Below, piece after piece: positions 7,883 to 16,618 of a stretch of 64,000 bases of DNA (position 1 is the first letter of the stretch; each line of letters begins with the position of its first letter). Both the position numbers and the translations under genes were made by a program. The stretch covers positions 1-64,000 of the forward strand of contig JAHBNG010000082.1 of NCBI GenBank assembly GCA_019217005.1, given 5' to 3'. Origin of the DNA: Chloroflexi bacterium TSY. GTDB taxonomy: Bacteria; Chloroflexota; Anaerolineae; Caldilineales; Caldilineaceae. A model generated the notes under the pieces. It worked only from the letters and a program-made list of their open reading frames with translations. It was not told the DNA's origin and searched no databases.

Positions 7883-9962
7883 TCCTTATCAGCCCAGCAG
7901 ACGTGCGCGCGCCCTACTCTTGCAGAATGGCAACAATCGCCTGTTGGATCTGGGCGTACCCCCTAGTGATCGGATCGAGGCGCGCAATGCCCAGCCGGGG
8001 GATACTCTCTGCATCTACGATCTGGCAGTCAATCCCATTGATGACACCAGCACATCCTTAACTGGCTGTCGACAGATTCAAACTACGGGTGAGCGGGTCA
8101 CGCTCGCCACGCCCACCGGCGGCTGGCTACCCGATATCACCATCATCCCGAGCAGTGCCCAAACGCTCACCATACGTGTGGGAAACATAGTCTCACCCAG
8201 CCTTGCCCTGCAGGCCCGTCTTTATCCTGTGAACAAACCCGCCTATCCAGCGATTGACTTGGGCTTTGATATGGCCACTCACACTTATACCGGCACGCTC
8301 ACACTGCCCCATCCCACCTTAGAAGCCTACCTGCACATCTACGCGCCCGATAACCTGGCACAGGGCGTGATGGTCGACTATACCCTGGGCGGGGCACCGG
8401 TCCTCGTCCTCAGCGACGGCGATGTGCTGCGCCTGAGCAACGGCACCACCGTGCGCTTGAATACGGGGGGTGTCATCACCTTGGGCAGTGGTGATGTCCT
8501 AGTACTCAGTGGCGGTACGGCATTTATTCGCCGTCAGAACGGTGATGTCGTGGTGCTCAATGATGGCGACGTCCTGGTCTTGAATGACGGCGACGCGCTG
8601 CGTCGACAGGATGGCGAAGTGGTAGTACTCAACGATGGTGACGTCGTCGTTCTCAACGACGGCGATATCGAAATTGTGTCCCAGAATGGTGAGGTAGTGG
8701 TACTTAACGATGGCGATGTCGTCGTTCTCAACGACGGCGATGTACCGGTGCTCAATGATGGCGACGCCGCCATCCAGCAACTCAACGGCGGTGAGGTAGT
8801 AGTGCTCAACGATGGCGATGGTCTAGTACTGAATGACGGCGCGGTCGTCGTCCTCAATGATGGCGATGTGCTGATCTTCGGTGATAGTGAAATCCCCTTG
8901 GCGGGCGGGGGCGAAGCCATCTATTTCAGCCACGGCAGCGCCCCCGTGCGCTCCAGCGATGGCCAGGTAACCCTCTATGGCGAAAAACTAAAGTTTAAGC
9001 AGGGCCAGTTCTACACCCTACAGCCCGCCATTGCCATTCCCGATCCACCCACCTGGGCCACCATTGTCGGACAGGCATACCGGATCACTGCCTCGCCAGA
9101 TGCTCCTGACCTCAATGGTCTCTCGATCAGCATGAACTATATCGGTCGTAATGTCGAGGACAACAACGAACAGCGGCTGCACGTCTATTACTGGGACGGC
9201 AGCACGTGGACTGAGCTGACCACCAAAGTCGATGATGATCACAACATCGCCTTCGCCACGGTACCGGGACCAGGGATCTACACGCTCATGTATAGCTACG
9301 ATGTGGCAATTTCCGGTGAGGGCTGGTCTACGTTCGCCTATCCCGTTGCCGGTTCACGTCCAATTACCCATGCCCTGGCCTCCATTGATCCCTACTATCA
9401 GATCGTCTACCACTATGGGTTCGAGCGGGACTGGTACCAACGTTGGCGTGTCTATGCCAAGCCGCCGGTGCCCGATTGGGTCAATTCCTTACACGCACTA
9501 GAATGGAATCAGACCTATGGAATCAGCGCAACCCATCCCAGCAGCCTCACCATCAAATTCGCCGATGCCGAGCCGGGAGAAATCACCGCGGCAGCAGTTG
9601 ATGCCAGCGACTTTATACCACCCGCCGCTTACTATGGGGTTCTCCAACCCAACGCGGAATTTACACCCGCCGCTGGCATGGTCGTTGACGCCTTCATCGG
9701 GAACATCATCTGTGGCCGTGGGACGACGCGGGCCGTGGATGGCCAGATTGTGTTTGCCGTGATAGTCTATACGGACGGTTTCGGCCAGGCTGATGGCTGC
9801 GGCCGGCAAGGGCGTAAGGTGCGGTTCGAGGTTGACAAGCAAGCAATGGTCCCCGATGTTGCATGGGAGAGCAGACGGCTCACCGAAGTCTCCTTATCTA
9901 GGGCGCAAACTATAAGCACAGAAGAAGTACTATTCGTGCCAGTGATGATGAGACAGCCATAA
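7815..9962 (+). CDS. Secreted metalloprotease C-terminal segment with DGD heptad repeats (frame 3 of 3)
   Basis: This is the C-terminal part of the same protein. It begins with a domain ending near DTLCIYDLAV. A repeat domain at about 8400-8900 follows, built from seven-residue units of the type VVLNDGD/VLVLNDGD, interspersed with RRQDGE or SQNGE turns. The alternating hydrophobic residues and G-D turns suggest a beta-solenoid or stacked hairpins, possibly calcium-binding; this is inference. After it come a beta-rich region (HVYYWDGSTWTEL) and a C-terminal domain ending FVPVMMRQP, a variant of the LPV tail seen on other secreted proteins here. Excising 61 bp between the direct repeats at 7793-7821 and 7854-7882 would fuse it in frame to the preceding segment. 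Confidence 0.78.
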   Translation: MVGRSADNFRGATSFSLVREDGRPYQPSRRARALLLQNGNNRLLDLGVPPSDRIEARNAQPGDTLCIYDLAVNPIDDTSTSLTGCRQIQTTGERVTLATPTGGWLPDITIIPSSAQTLTIRVGNIVSPSLALQARLYPVNKPAYPAIDLGFDMATHTYTGTLTLPHPTLEAYLHIYAPDNLAQGVMVDYTLGGAPVLVLSDGDVLRLSNGTTVRLNTGGVITLGSGDVLVLSGGTAFIRRQNGDVVVLNDGDVLVLNDGDALRRQDGEVVVLNDGDVVVLNDGDIEIVSQNGEVVVLNDGDVVVLNDGDVPVLNDGDAAIQQLNGGEVVVLNDGDGLVLNDGAVVVLNDGDVLIFGDSEIPLAGGGEAIYFSHGSAPVRSSDGQVTLYGEKLKFKQGQFYTLQPAIAIPDPPTWATIVGQAYRITASPDAPDLNGLSISMNYIGRNVEDNNEQRLHVYYWDGSTWTELTTKVDDDHNIAFATVPGPGIYTLMYSYDVAISGEGWSTFAYPVAGSRPITHALASIDPYYQIVYHYGFERDWYQRWRVYAKPPVPDWVNSLHALEWNQTYGISATHPSSLTIKFADAEPGEITAAAVDASDFIPPAAYYGVLQPNAEFTPAAGMVVDAFIGNIICGRGTTRAVDGQIVFAVIVYTDGFGQADGCGRQGRKVRFEVDKQAMVPDVAWESRRLTEVSLSRAQTISTEEVLFVPVMMRQP
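8401..8895 (+). repeat. Coding heptad repeat (VLNDGD units)
   Basis: The DNA is a degenerate tandem array of 21-bp units (GTGGTGCTCAATGATGGCGAC-like, with variation) encoding V-V-L-N-D-G-D. The equivalent region of the paralogue (52500-53005) uses a different wording, LMLSDGD. The repeat class is therefore conserved while its sequence has been homogenised separately in each gene. Confidence 0.75.
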
Positions 9963-10307
9963 AGGGTTGGGCAGCGGCCATCGCACAGCATTATCGGTAT
10001 TGAGGCTTTCTCCTTTGGTAACCGCGTAGGGCGAAGAGCCTAGTCGATGGGGACTAGGCTAATTATAGAGAGCCTGGATGAACTTCTCGGTGCCTACCCT
10101 CGGGGGACGGTCATCCGCTTCGAATCATTTCGGCTGCGGCGGCAAGTGTGAAGGGACTCTTGTGTTTGGAGTTGACCGTGAATGATTATCAGTAGATCGC
10201 GATAACATCAACACCTTCCGGCTGTTGGTCAAAGAGACGAGCATATTCGATTAAGACTGATTCGATTGCCACACGGTACTATTCTATTCTATATGGATCG
10301 CGTCACC
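9963..10307. other. Intergenic region with hairpin and decayed gene end
   Basis: A 9-bp perfect stem (AGCCTAGTC, loop, GACTAGGCT) lies at 10037-10060 downstream of the metalloprotease gene. It could act as a terminator but is not followed by a T run. A DUF1349-like remnant follows at 10079-10151. Nothing else is recognisable up to the sigma-factor stop at 10308. Confidence 0.4.
10079..10151 (+). pseudogene. Remnant of the end of a DUF1349-like gene
   Basis: In frame, the segment reads LLGAYPRGTVIRFESFRLRR followed by a stop at 10149-10151. It matches the C-terminus of the longer fragment at 14847-15203 (HGAYSEGMAISFESFRLLR) at both DNA and protein level. Only the last two dozen codons survive, so it is a decayed paralogous end without a start. 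Confidence 0.5.
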
Positions 10308-11084
10308 TCATCTATGGTTCTGCTCGGCATAAAATGTCTTCAAATCTGGGTCGCGACTCAACCGCTCCAGGATATTGCGTTTCATCCGATAGAGCTCGCG
10401 TACGTTGGCAAACTTGTCGGGATAGAGATCGTAGATCTCGCATGGCTTGAGTCCAAAGATAAAACAATGTTCAAGCACAAGACGCTCTCTCTCATTCTGC
10501 AAACGAGCGTTGATCAATCGCCAGCATTCTTCGCGCTGGGTCTGCGTAACGACTTCTCGCTCTGGAGAATCTGCGCGGCTGGTTAAGGAGTCTGGCAACT
10601 CGACAAGCTGTGGACCACTGCGATCACGTACGTAATTATAGATGGCAGTATGAACACAGGACTTGAGATAGGAAAGCAACGCTGGCAAGTTTGGAAACCG
10701 TCCAAACTTTTCGCCTGTACATGCCTTGGCCATATTCATCAACGCACCATTGACAAAGTATTGCTCGTCTTCGCCACAGCGTGCAAATTGGCTATGTGCC
10801 TGGACCCAACTGGTCATGAGGGTTCGATATTGACTGAAAACCAGTTCCCAAGCGCGCTGATCGCCGTCGACAAAGGCGCGCCGAAAGATCTCAAAACAGT
10901 AGCCATCATTGTGCGCGCGATTGTGAAAGAAGTGCTCAGTTGCTTCTGCACATTTTTGGGCGATCTGTTCCAAGGAAAGTTGACCAAAGCGAATCTCTTG
11001 CGTGGGGGCTTCATCGTTGTTTGTCTCTCCGCTCTCAAGACGGTGTGTCCCAAAGCGTATGTCACCCATGCAGCTAAACAGCAC
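10308..11084 (-). CDS. Sigma-70-like RNA polymerase sigma factor
   Basis: A protein of 258 residues from the GTG at 11084, or 253 from the ATG at 11069 (MGDIRF). The middle (FEIFRRAFVDGDQRAWELVF, then W and the NYVRDR region) resembles sigma region 2 of the ECF/sigma-70 superfamily. The C-terminal part (ERLVLEHCFIFGLKPCEIYDL, then ELYRMKRNILERL) resembles the helix-turn-helix of region 4. Proteins of this layout are common and multicopy in filamentous Chloroflexota; their targets are unknown. A TTGACA-like hexamer lies just upstream on its strand. The IS4-superfamily element at 11133 begins less than 50 bp upstream, so its original promoter may have been displaced. No anti-sigma factor is adjacent. 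Confidence 0.6.
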   Translation of the reverse strand: MLFSCMGDIRFGTHRLESGETNNDEAPTQEIRFGQLSLEQIAQKCAEATEHFFHNRAHNDGYCFEIFRRAFVDGDQRAWELVFSQYRTLMTSWVQAHSQFARCGEDEQYFVNGALMNMAKACTGEKFGRFPNLPALLSYLKSCVHTAIYNYVRDRSGPQLVELPDSLTSRADSPEREVVTQTQREECWRLINARLQNERERLVLEHCFIFGLKPCEIYDLYPDKFANVRELYRMKRNILERLSRDPDLKTFYAEQNHR

Positions 11085-11241
11085 CTACAGTTGTCAAATT
11101 GCTTTCAGATCTGTTTTACACTATTAGTTTAACTTTACTTTCTGGTAAAGGCTTGAGTGACAAAGGGCAAACCGAAAGGGGCGGAAAAAAGAATCCACCC
11201 TGAAAAAACGGGATAAAATGTAAAAATAGTGCTCGGCTAGT

Positions 11242-11922
11242 TTAAGCAGCGGCATTGAGGCGGCGATGAGCGAGAACGCCTTTAGGTAAATGGTGTGAAA
11301 CCGAGGCCTTTTTCCGAAAGTCAGGGTCGAGTTGGTCGGGAGTTGGAAAAAGAGCACTCGAGAGAACGCGGCGCAGCCTGCCGGGAGTGGCTTGAGGCTC
11401 TCGATCCCAGTAGCCAGTCGGTATGGGAGGAAGAGAAGCGGCTAAATGGGAAAGAAGATTGCCAGCCAGCAGCCCCAGTTCAGGTAAGCAAGCCTCATCG
11501 GCATGAACAAATTGACGATGTAAGCCAATCATCTGCTTGGAAGCCAAGGGGGGATGTTCAACAGGCCAGCGCTCCAGATAGAAAAGATAAATGGTTTCAG
11601 CTTGTAAAGCCATGACGGTCGCCAGAACCAAAGGTGTGTGATAAGCAGGATCCTGAAAGACGTAAATCGAATAGGTGCGGTTGGCTGTATCCACCTTGGT
11701 TGTCCTGGGGACGAGATTGTGCCATGCTTGATAGCGAATCAGGCGACCACTATAGACAAATTGACCAAACGAGTCTGGAGTTGTGGCCTCGAGTCGCTTT
11801 CCCCTATAGCATCGAGAGAGCGGACGCACAATATCACCATATTCGGGTGGTCTGCCTTTTTTCCTTACGTTCGGGTAACTCATTGCGGCGCGCTGTGCAG
11901 TTAATCGCTTCCCGAAGGACAA
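11242..11922 (-). pseudogene. IS4-superfamily transposase, C-terminal part (copy 1)
   Basis: This is the continuation in the other frame. It contains GRPPEYGDIVRPLSRCY and the Y-E-RW-VE...K block (YLFYLERWPVEHPPLASK) that holds the catalytic Glu in the IS4/IS701 superfamily. Two codons are deleted relative to copy 2 (ACLPELG versus ACFRLPELG). It is translated only if the A6 run is bypassed. Confidence 0.75.
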
Positions 11923-12532
11923 ATCGGTCGACGTCGCTTTCTAGCATTTCTCTGATTGTAAACCCGGCATCGACCACCGCCACTTCGTCTGACTCCAGTG
12001 ATTTCTTCGTCTCTTTCAGCAGCTTTTTCCGAAACTCACTTTCCTTTGTGCCTACCTCGCATCTCATGATTGCCTTGAGCAGTGGCACTCGTTTCCCGCC
12101 TATCTCCCCCGAGCTTATCATCACTCCAAAGATGAGCGCGGGCAATGCCCGACGAGCCGTTGAGTTATAGAGTCGGTTCACTTTCCCTTGCAGCTTCGGT
12201 CGCCAGAACCCTGTGATATCTATGCTTTTCACTCGGTATCCTTCTAACTTTTTTGCCTCCCATTCCCCTTTCCACTCCACTTCTTCTTGCCACGATGAGA
12301 GCAGGCTTGCAATATCCCATGATCCATATCGAAAGCTCCACCAGCTTCGCCGGAGCTCCTCATCTTCAAACCCGCTTTCACTCAATCCACTATGGATTGC
12401 TCCTCGACTTTTCAGAAACGACCCATTCATCATCGCCCACATCAGACGCATTACATTTACGTTTGTTCCCACCGGCGTTACTTGCAATACATTCATCAGT
12501 ACTGCTATAGTTATTTCTGGCGCGGTTAGCAT
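11834..12532 (-). pseudogene. IS4-superfamily transposase, N-terminal part (copy 1)
   Basis: This 232-residue frame carries the N-terminus (MLTAPEITIAVLMNVLQV) and the first two acidic positions of a DDE transposase (SIDITGF and VVDAGF). It runs out of frame at PERKEKRQTTRIW because the run that is A5 in copy 2 is A6 here on the coding strand. This copy is intact across the site near 12350 where copy 2 is frameshifted. It supplies the Trp-rich stretch (RRSWWSFRYGSWDIASLL) missing from copy 2. Confidence 0.8.
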
Positions 12533-12659
12533 TCCTTCCTCCTTTTTGGGTTCTCTACCTTTAGGATGAAACGCTAACCGCTTTTTGTCACATTTCTCAC
12601 CTCATCTCTTTTCTTTTACCAGAAAGTAAAGTTTACGCCTAATGTGAAAAGAAGAGATT

Positions 12660-13747
12660 AGAGTTGTTCCGCAATAAGGGTACTAGATGTAGTGTAATCA
12701 GAGTAGAAAGGCCCGTATATAGAATTGGTGTTTGAGATAAGAGTGACTTTGCAGTCGAAAAGCTAAGTCTGATAGCCTTGAGAGCCAGAAAGGAGCGAAT
12801 CAAATGGTAATCAAGGTAAGAAGTGAGCGTCAAATGCGGGCAGTAACCGGTCTGTCAGAAGAGCAATTCAAAGAATTAGTGCCTCATTTCAGCAAAGCCT
12901 ATGCAGAGCACAAAGATGCTGAATTTGTACGAGGTTTTGCCAAGGGCACTCGCCAAAGGAAATCAGGAGGCGGACAAAAGGGTAAGCTGCCAACGATGGA
13001 AGACAAACTGTTTTTCGTTTTGTATTATTACAAGGTCTACCCAACCTTTGATGCATTTGGTCTCCAGTTCGATATGGCTGGCTCTAAAGCCAATGAAAAT
13101 TTACATAAACTTTCTCCCATTTTGTATACAACCTTGGTCAACCTAGGTGTGATGCCCCACCGAAGCTTCAGGACACCAGAGGAGTTAGAAGCTGCGCTCA
13201 AAGATGTTGATCAGATTATCATTGATGCCACCGAACGACCTGTTCGTCGTTCAGTTAACGATGAAAAACAGCGAGACCACTTCAGTGGAAAAAAGAAGCG
13301 TCACATGCTCAAGAACACCGTTATGTCTACCAAAGCCAAGTTCATTCTTTTCCTGGGACACACTTTTAGCGGCAGCAATCATGACTATGCCATGCTTAAG
13401 CAGGAATTCCCTCCCAATATGGACTGGTTTGAGCACCTTCAGTTGCTTGTTGACTTAGGCTATCAAGGCATTCTTTCTGATTACAAAGGCGATGATATTC
13501 ATCTACCACATAAAAAACCTCGCAAGAGTAAGAAGAATCCTGCTCCTCAGCTTTCTGATGAACAACTTGCCGAGAATCGCACCCTTAGCAAGCTTCGTAT
13601 TTATGTTGAAAATGCTATTGGTGGCTTCAAACGATACAACATCCTCGTCGACCGCTTTCGTAATCATATGCACAACTTTGACGACCATTCTATTGCTATC
13701 TCCTCCGCTCTCTGGAACTTTTCTCTTTCTTATTGAGGAGCAACTCT
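12660..13747 (+). mobile_element. IS5-family insertion sequence nested in the IS982-like element
   Basis: Imperfect terminal repeats AGAGTTGTTCCGCAATAAGG and CTTATTGAGGAGCAACTCT bound about 1088 bp. The flanking ATT on both sides is a likely 3-bp target duplication. It inserted at the stop codon of the IS982-like transposase and left that stop intact. Confidence 0.75.
12804..13736 (+). CDS. IS5-family transposase (DDE_Tnp_4 type)
   Basis: 310 residues, preceded by AGAAAGGAGCG. Residues 1-100 include a helix-turn-helix (GLSEEQFKELVPHF, and FGLQFDMAGSKANENLHKL). The catalytic core shows the first Asp in QIIIDATERPV, the second in LLVDLGYQGI, and Glu in RIYVENAIGGFKRY. The length is normal for the family and no stop or frame break is seen, so it may be active. 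A C-terminal DDHSIAISSALWNF segment is typical of this transposase type. Confidence 0.88.
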   Translation: MVIKVRSERQMRAVTGLSEEQFKELVPHFSKAYAEHKDAEFVRGFAKGTRQRKSGGGQKGKLPTMEDKLFFVLYYYKVYPTFDAFGLQFDMAGSKANENLHKLSPILYTTLVNLGVMPHRSFRTPEELEAALKDVDQIIIDATERPVRRSVNDEKQRDHFSGKKKRHMLKNTVMSTKAKFILFLGHTFSGSNHDYAMLKQEFPPNMDWFEHLQLLVDLGYQGILSDYKGDDIHLPHKKPRKSKKNPAPQLSDEQLAENRTLSKLRIYVENAIGGFKRYNILVDRFRNHMHNFDDHSIAISSALWNFSLSY

Positions 13748-13748
13748 A

Positions 13749-14651
13749 TTAGTCAGAGAGCGAAAAAGTCTGAACATCAATGCCAAAATGACGGCGAAGG
13801 AGCAACTTAAGAGTATGACTGGCGACCTTGGCAATGACATGAGCAGAAAGGCCGACGACAGTTTTGCGTAATAGACGCTCTAAATTGCGACCAGTGTTCT
13901 GCAACTCGTTGAAAGCTCCTTCGATACGTTCACGCAGGCGATTGAGCCAGCGGTCAAAGGCGACTGGATTTTGAATGAGTTGATTGACCCGTTTTGGTGT
14001 CCAAATGCGATTGCCTTGTGCATCCAAGTGCTTGTTCTGCCACTCGTCCCCAATGAAGCCTTTGTCAGCAAAGACATCACTGTGCCAGAGCTTATCGAGG
14101 ACAACATCAGCCGCATCTCGTTCGTCGGTATTGGCTGGGACTAAATCGTAGACGACAGGCACACCATTCACGGTGGAAAGTAAGACCAGTTTATAGCCGA
14201 AGTACTTCATGTTGCGGCTCGCACAATGGCCATAGTCAGCAGAACCAGCGAAGTCACTCCGCCCTTTGGAGCGCTTGTAGCCAACTACAGGGATCGGTTT
14301 GGTATCTAGCAAATAGTCGGACTGCTCTAGAACTCCAAGCAAGTTAGCCCAGTGCCGACGCAGTTCTTCGACCACCATCCCTAAGCTTCGGCTACGACGG
14401 TTGTACTGGCTTTGGTCGACTAATTTTGGAAACAACGATAGATAGTTGGCTCGTATGAATCCCAAATACTGGGTCTCGTCTGGGTATGGCAGATAGTCCA
14501 TTAACAACATCAGCGTTATTACTTCACTATCGCTGAACTTTGGCTTCCTGCCTCGTTTTCCAGACAGCAACTTAACTCCTTTTTCTTGGTACCAGTCATC
14601 TACCAGTATATAAACTAGGGTTGCTAGCTCTTCAAACGGTATACTTTGCAT
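13749..14651 (-). CDS. IS982-family transposase
   Basis: A full-length frame of 300 residues. The N-terminal region has KFSDSEVITLMLLMDYLPYP, characteristic of IS982 transposases. The DDE core has Asp in LLDTKPIPVVG, Asp in VFADKGFIGDEW and Glu in RERIEGAFNELQNTGRNLERL. The stop codon coincides with the insertion site of the nested IS5-family element. The protein appears intact, although its element now has the IS5 copy between the gene and its terminal repeat. Confidence 0.85.
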   Translation of the reverse strand: MQSIPFEELATLVYILVDDWYQEKGVKLLSGKRGRKPKFSDSEVITLMLLMDYLPYPDETQYLGFIRANYLSLFPKLVDQSQYNRRSRSLGMVVEELRRHWANLLGVLEQSDYLLDTKPIPVVGYKRSKGRSDFAGSADYGHCASRNMKYFGYKLVLLSTVNGVPVVYDLVPANTDERDAADVVLDKLWHSDVFADKGFIGDEWQNKHLDAQGNRIWTPKRVNQLIQNPVAFDRWLNRLRERIEGAFNELQNTGRNLERLLRKTVVGLSAHVIAKVASHTLKLLLRRHFGIDVQTFSLSD

Positions 14652-14744
14652 GGGAAGTTCTACAGGTTTCTAGGTTTTGGTCGACCTATGTATTCTCTGG
14701 AGTCTTCCCTCCTTTTGTCAATTCAGCTAATTTCACATTAGGCG

Positions 14745-14833
14745 TCTCCTATAAAATAATGACTAATTCGTAGGAGGGTCATTGAGATGAGATCTCTCTC
14801 GGTGAGGGTTTCTTTGGTATCCGGGGGATTAAG
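14745..14833. repeat. Second copy of the duplicated leader region
   Basis: Bases 14745-14782 match 118-155, including GTAGGAGGGTCAT. Bases about 14783-14833 match 229-275, including ATCCGGGGGATTAAG. The IS982-like element ends exactly at its left edge, so whatever gene lay to the left, the equivalent of the truncated signal-peptide gene at 15-110, has been separated from it. Confidence 0.6.
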
Positions 14834-14846
14834 GATTCGGAATTAA

Positions 14847-15203
14847 ATGCTTCCGTTGCCAGGTGTTTGTGCTCGACCCGTAGATGGACAGTCGGACAAC
14901 GTTACTCACTTCCTCGATCGACTGATATTCCTTAAAGCTCTTCACTTCGGGCGAGGACAGCTACCGTCGGAACGGATCTTTCTGCGTCTGGAACGTATCG
15001 ATCGGTATCTGAACGAATTTTGTAGCGCCGATGGTGAGCAATGGTACGACGTTGGCTCCGCTAACTTTACCGTGGAGGAACCGCTTCTCGTTGGCGTGCA
15101 CGCCATCGGCAATATCGAGCGCATGATCTATCACGGTGCCTATTCTGAGGGGATGGCTATCAGCTTCGAGTCATTTCGGCTTCTGCGACAGAGGAAGGAT
15201 TAG
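14847..15203 (+). pseudogene. C-terminal fragment of a DUF1349-like (concanavalin-like) protein
   Basis: 118 residues. From about residue 45 it reads LRLERIDRYLNEFCSADG, EQWYDVGSANF, LLVGVHAIGNIER and a final FESFRL. This order (strand, S-x-DG-x-x-W, hydrophobic V-G, closing F-x-F-x-L) is typical of DUF1349/'regulation of enolase' beta-sandwich domains. The family is normally longer, and the first 40 residues do not fit, so this is probably a 5'-truncated gene. No convincing Shine-Dalgarno is seen. A shorter relic of the same ending is at 10079-10151. Confidence 0.5.
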
Positions 15204-15346
15204 CTCGGCACAACTGGTGTTCAAGATATCTGGGATCAGAATGGCAATAATGGTACGTGTGGTAGACAGATATTTGTTGATAATTAGCCCCCTGTTGGGC
15301 GAGTATATGCTGCGAAACATTCTATCAAAATTTGGTTGTCTAAACA

Positions 15347-16084
15347 CTAATTCGTTGGATAGCTCTCTTGTTTAAAGTAGGCTCGGTCCAGCGTCCCGTT
15401 GCTCGACGTCACTTCATTTGTCACCCAATGGTTGGCGTAGCCGCGTCGCCAATGCTCCGACTCGTTGCGGTGCGAGGTATGGAGGGTTTGGCTGTGATGA
15501 AAAACCACGCCACCTTTGCGTACGAGAGCAAGCGACTCTTTCTCCAAGTCGATCAATTCTGGTGGTGGCACCAAATTGTACGGTTCTCCCGGAACTGCTT
15601 CATGAGGGATAATGCCTTCCTTATGAGAGCCGTCGATATAGCGTAGACAGCCATTTTCGGCTTCCACATCATCCAGTGCAATCCAAGCGGTAATAACACC
15701 GTCGCCAGGGTCGCATTGAAAGTAGTAATTGTCCTGATGATAAGGCTTGGCCGAGCCAAAATGAGGAGGTTTCATGAAGATCTGATCGGTGGCCAAAAGT
15801 GGTTGATTGCCCAAAAAAGCGGTCAGTAACTGTAGAAGACGCTCATCCATAATAAACGTTTGGAAATCGGGATGTTTCAGGAATGGTTGGTTGATCTTAC
15901 GCGGTGCAACTTCTCCATCCGACGATGCGTCGACGACGTAGCGATCGTCGGCGTCCTCTAGCTCCTGTTGGCTGATTGCCAGCGCCAATTCCGCGATTTT
16001 GTCCGCTTCATCTCGACGAAAGACGTCCTCGACGACAACCCAGCCCTTTTCCCAATAATGGTTATACGTAGTTTGATTAATCAT
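15347..16084 (-). CDS. Phytanoyl-CoA dioxygenase family protein (PhyH)
   Basis: A 245-residue 2-oxoglutarate/Fe(II) oxygenase. The iron ligands are visible as H116-x-D118 in KPYHQDNYYFQC, with distal His about 202 in QTLHTSHRNESE. The Arg of WRRGY is placed to bind 2-oxoglutarate. The substrate cannot be told; in environmental Chloroflexota this family is large and acts on diverse small molecules. AGGGGAACCGC precedes the ATG. The gene runs away from the DUF423 gene region, with about 160 bp of spacer. Confidence 0.88.
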   Translation of the reverse strand: MINQTTYNHYWEKGWVVVEDVFRRDEADKIAELALAISQQELEDADDRYVVDASSDGEVAPRKINQPFLKHPDFQTFIMDERLLQLLTAFLGNQPLLATDQIFMKPPHFGSAKPYHQDNYYFQCDPGDGVITAWIALDDVEAENGCLRYIDGSHKEGIIPHEAVPGEPYNLVPPPELIDLEKESLALVRKGGVVFHHSQTLHTSHRNESEHWRRGYANHWVTNEVTSSNGTLDRAYFKQESYPTN

Positions 16085-16246
16085 GCGGTTCCCCTTGTTT
16101 ATGCTTCATCAGCTAATAGATGCGGATTTTCAATACAGCCAACAACTGCTGGACCATCTGGCCACTCTTCATCTGGTCGTTTTGGATGATTGATTGGCTG
16201 TTTTGTCTGCAAAATTTTCATCCAAAGATGATTCTCTTTCTCTATT

Positions 16247-16618
16247 TTATCTGCTCAACGCAACCAATGCCAAACAGATCCAGCCAGCAATGAATGCGAC
16301 ACCCCCAATCGGCGTAATCGCACCCAGCCAGCGAATGCCGGTAAAGGTCATCAAATAGAGACTGCCCGAAAAGACAAGAATGCCAACGACAAACAGCCAT
16401 CCGGCAATCGACGGGAGATTCGACTCTGGCCACCGATCCAGGGCCACGACAACAATGACCAGTGCCAACGCATGATAAAAGTGGTAACGAACCCCTGTTT
16501 CAAAGACTTCCAAGAGACGCTCTTCTACACGCCCCTCTAATGCATGTGCGCCAAAAGCTCCCAGCGCAACCCCCAACCCACCAAGAATGCTTGCGATTCC
16601 AAAAAATAGATTGTTCAT
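16247..16618 (-). CDS. DUF423 family membrane protein
   Basis: A 123-residue protein starting [29 protein letters not shown], a classic DUF423 (YgdD/TMEM256-type) start with the GAFGAHAL signature. Four hydrophobic membrane segments follow ([27 protein letters not shown], and [23 protein letters not shown]). The open frame extends upstream to 16837, but the homologous start is the ATG at 16618. The function of the family is unknown. A perfect hairpin (CGCAAACAGCTTGTTTGCG, 16645-16663) lies just upstream. Confidence 0.85.
   Translation of the reverse strand: MNNLFFGIASILGGLGVALGAFGAHALEGRVEERLLEVFETGVRYHFYHALALVIVVVALDRWPESNLPSIAGWLFVVGILVFSGSLYLMTFTGIRWLGAITPIGGVAFIAGWICLALVALSR

Larger units (their letters stand above)
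11133..12631 (-). mobile_element. IS4-superfamily insertion sequence, copy 1 (defective)
   Basis: 1499 bp bounded by inverted repeats CTTTACTTTCTGGTAAA / TTTACCAGAAAGTAAAG. It is nearly identical to 40634-42136. Differences are an extra T in a T6 run near 11857 that frameshifts the transposase, a 6-bp deletion near 11488, a 1-bp difference near 12350 and point changes. The right end abuts the IS982-like element. The flanks (TTTAA and TTTAC) give at best an imperfect 5-bp duplication. Confidence 0.85.
12635..14745 (-). mobile_element. IS982-like insertion sequence carrying a nested IS5-family element
   Basis: Inverted repeats ACGCCTAATGTGAAA at 12635-12649 and TTTCACATTAGGCGT at 14731-14745 bound the region. 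Subtracting the nested element at 12660-13747 and its 3-bp duplication leaves about 1.02 kb, the normal size of an IS982-family element, with a 300-residue transposase. The left end abuts the IS4-superfamily copy. The right end cuts into the duplicated leader at 14745. Confidence 0.7.

Noticed and set aside
8499..8920. Long minus-strand frames rich in Ser/Thr/Pro over the DGD repeats (also at 52487-52810)
   Set aside because: They are antisense shadows of the 21-bp coding repeat; the composition simply mirrors the plus-strand repeat.
11834..11922. Programmed frameshift in the IS transposase at the A6 run
   Set aside because: Copy 2 has A5 and reads straight through here, while it is broken elsewhere. 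Zero-frame codons do not fit an X-XXY-YYZ slippery heptamer. Mutation, or at most transcriptional slippage, is simpler.
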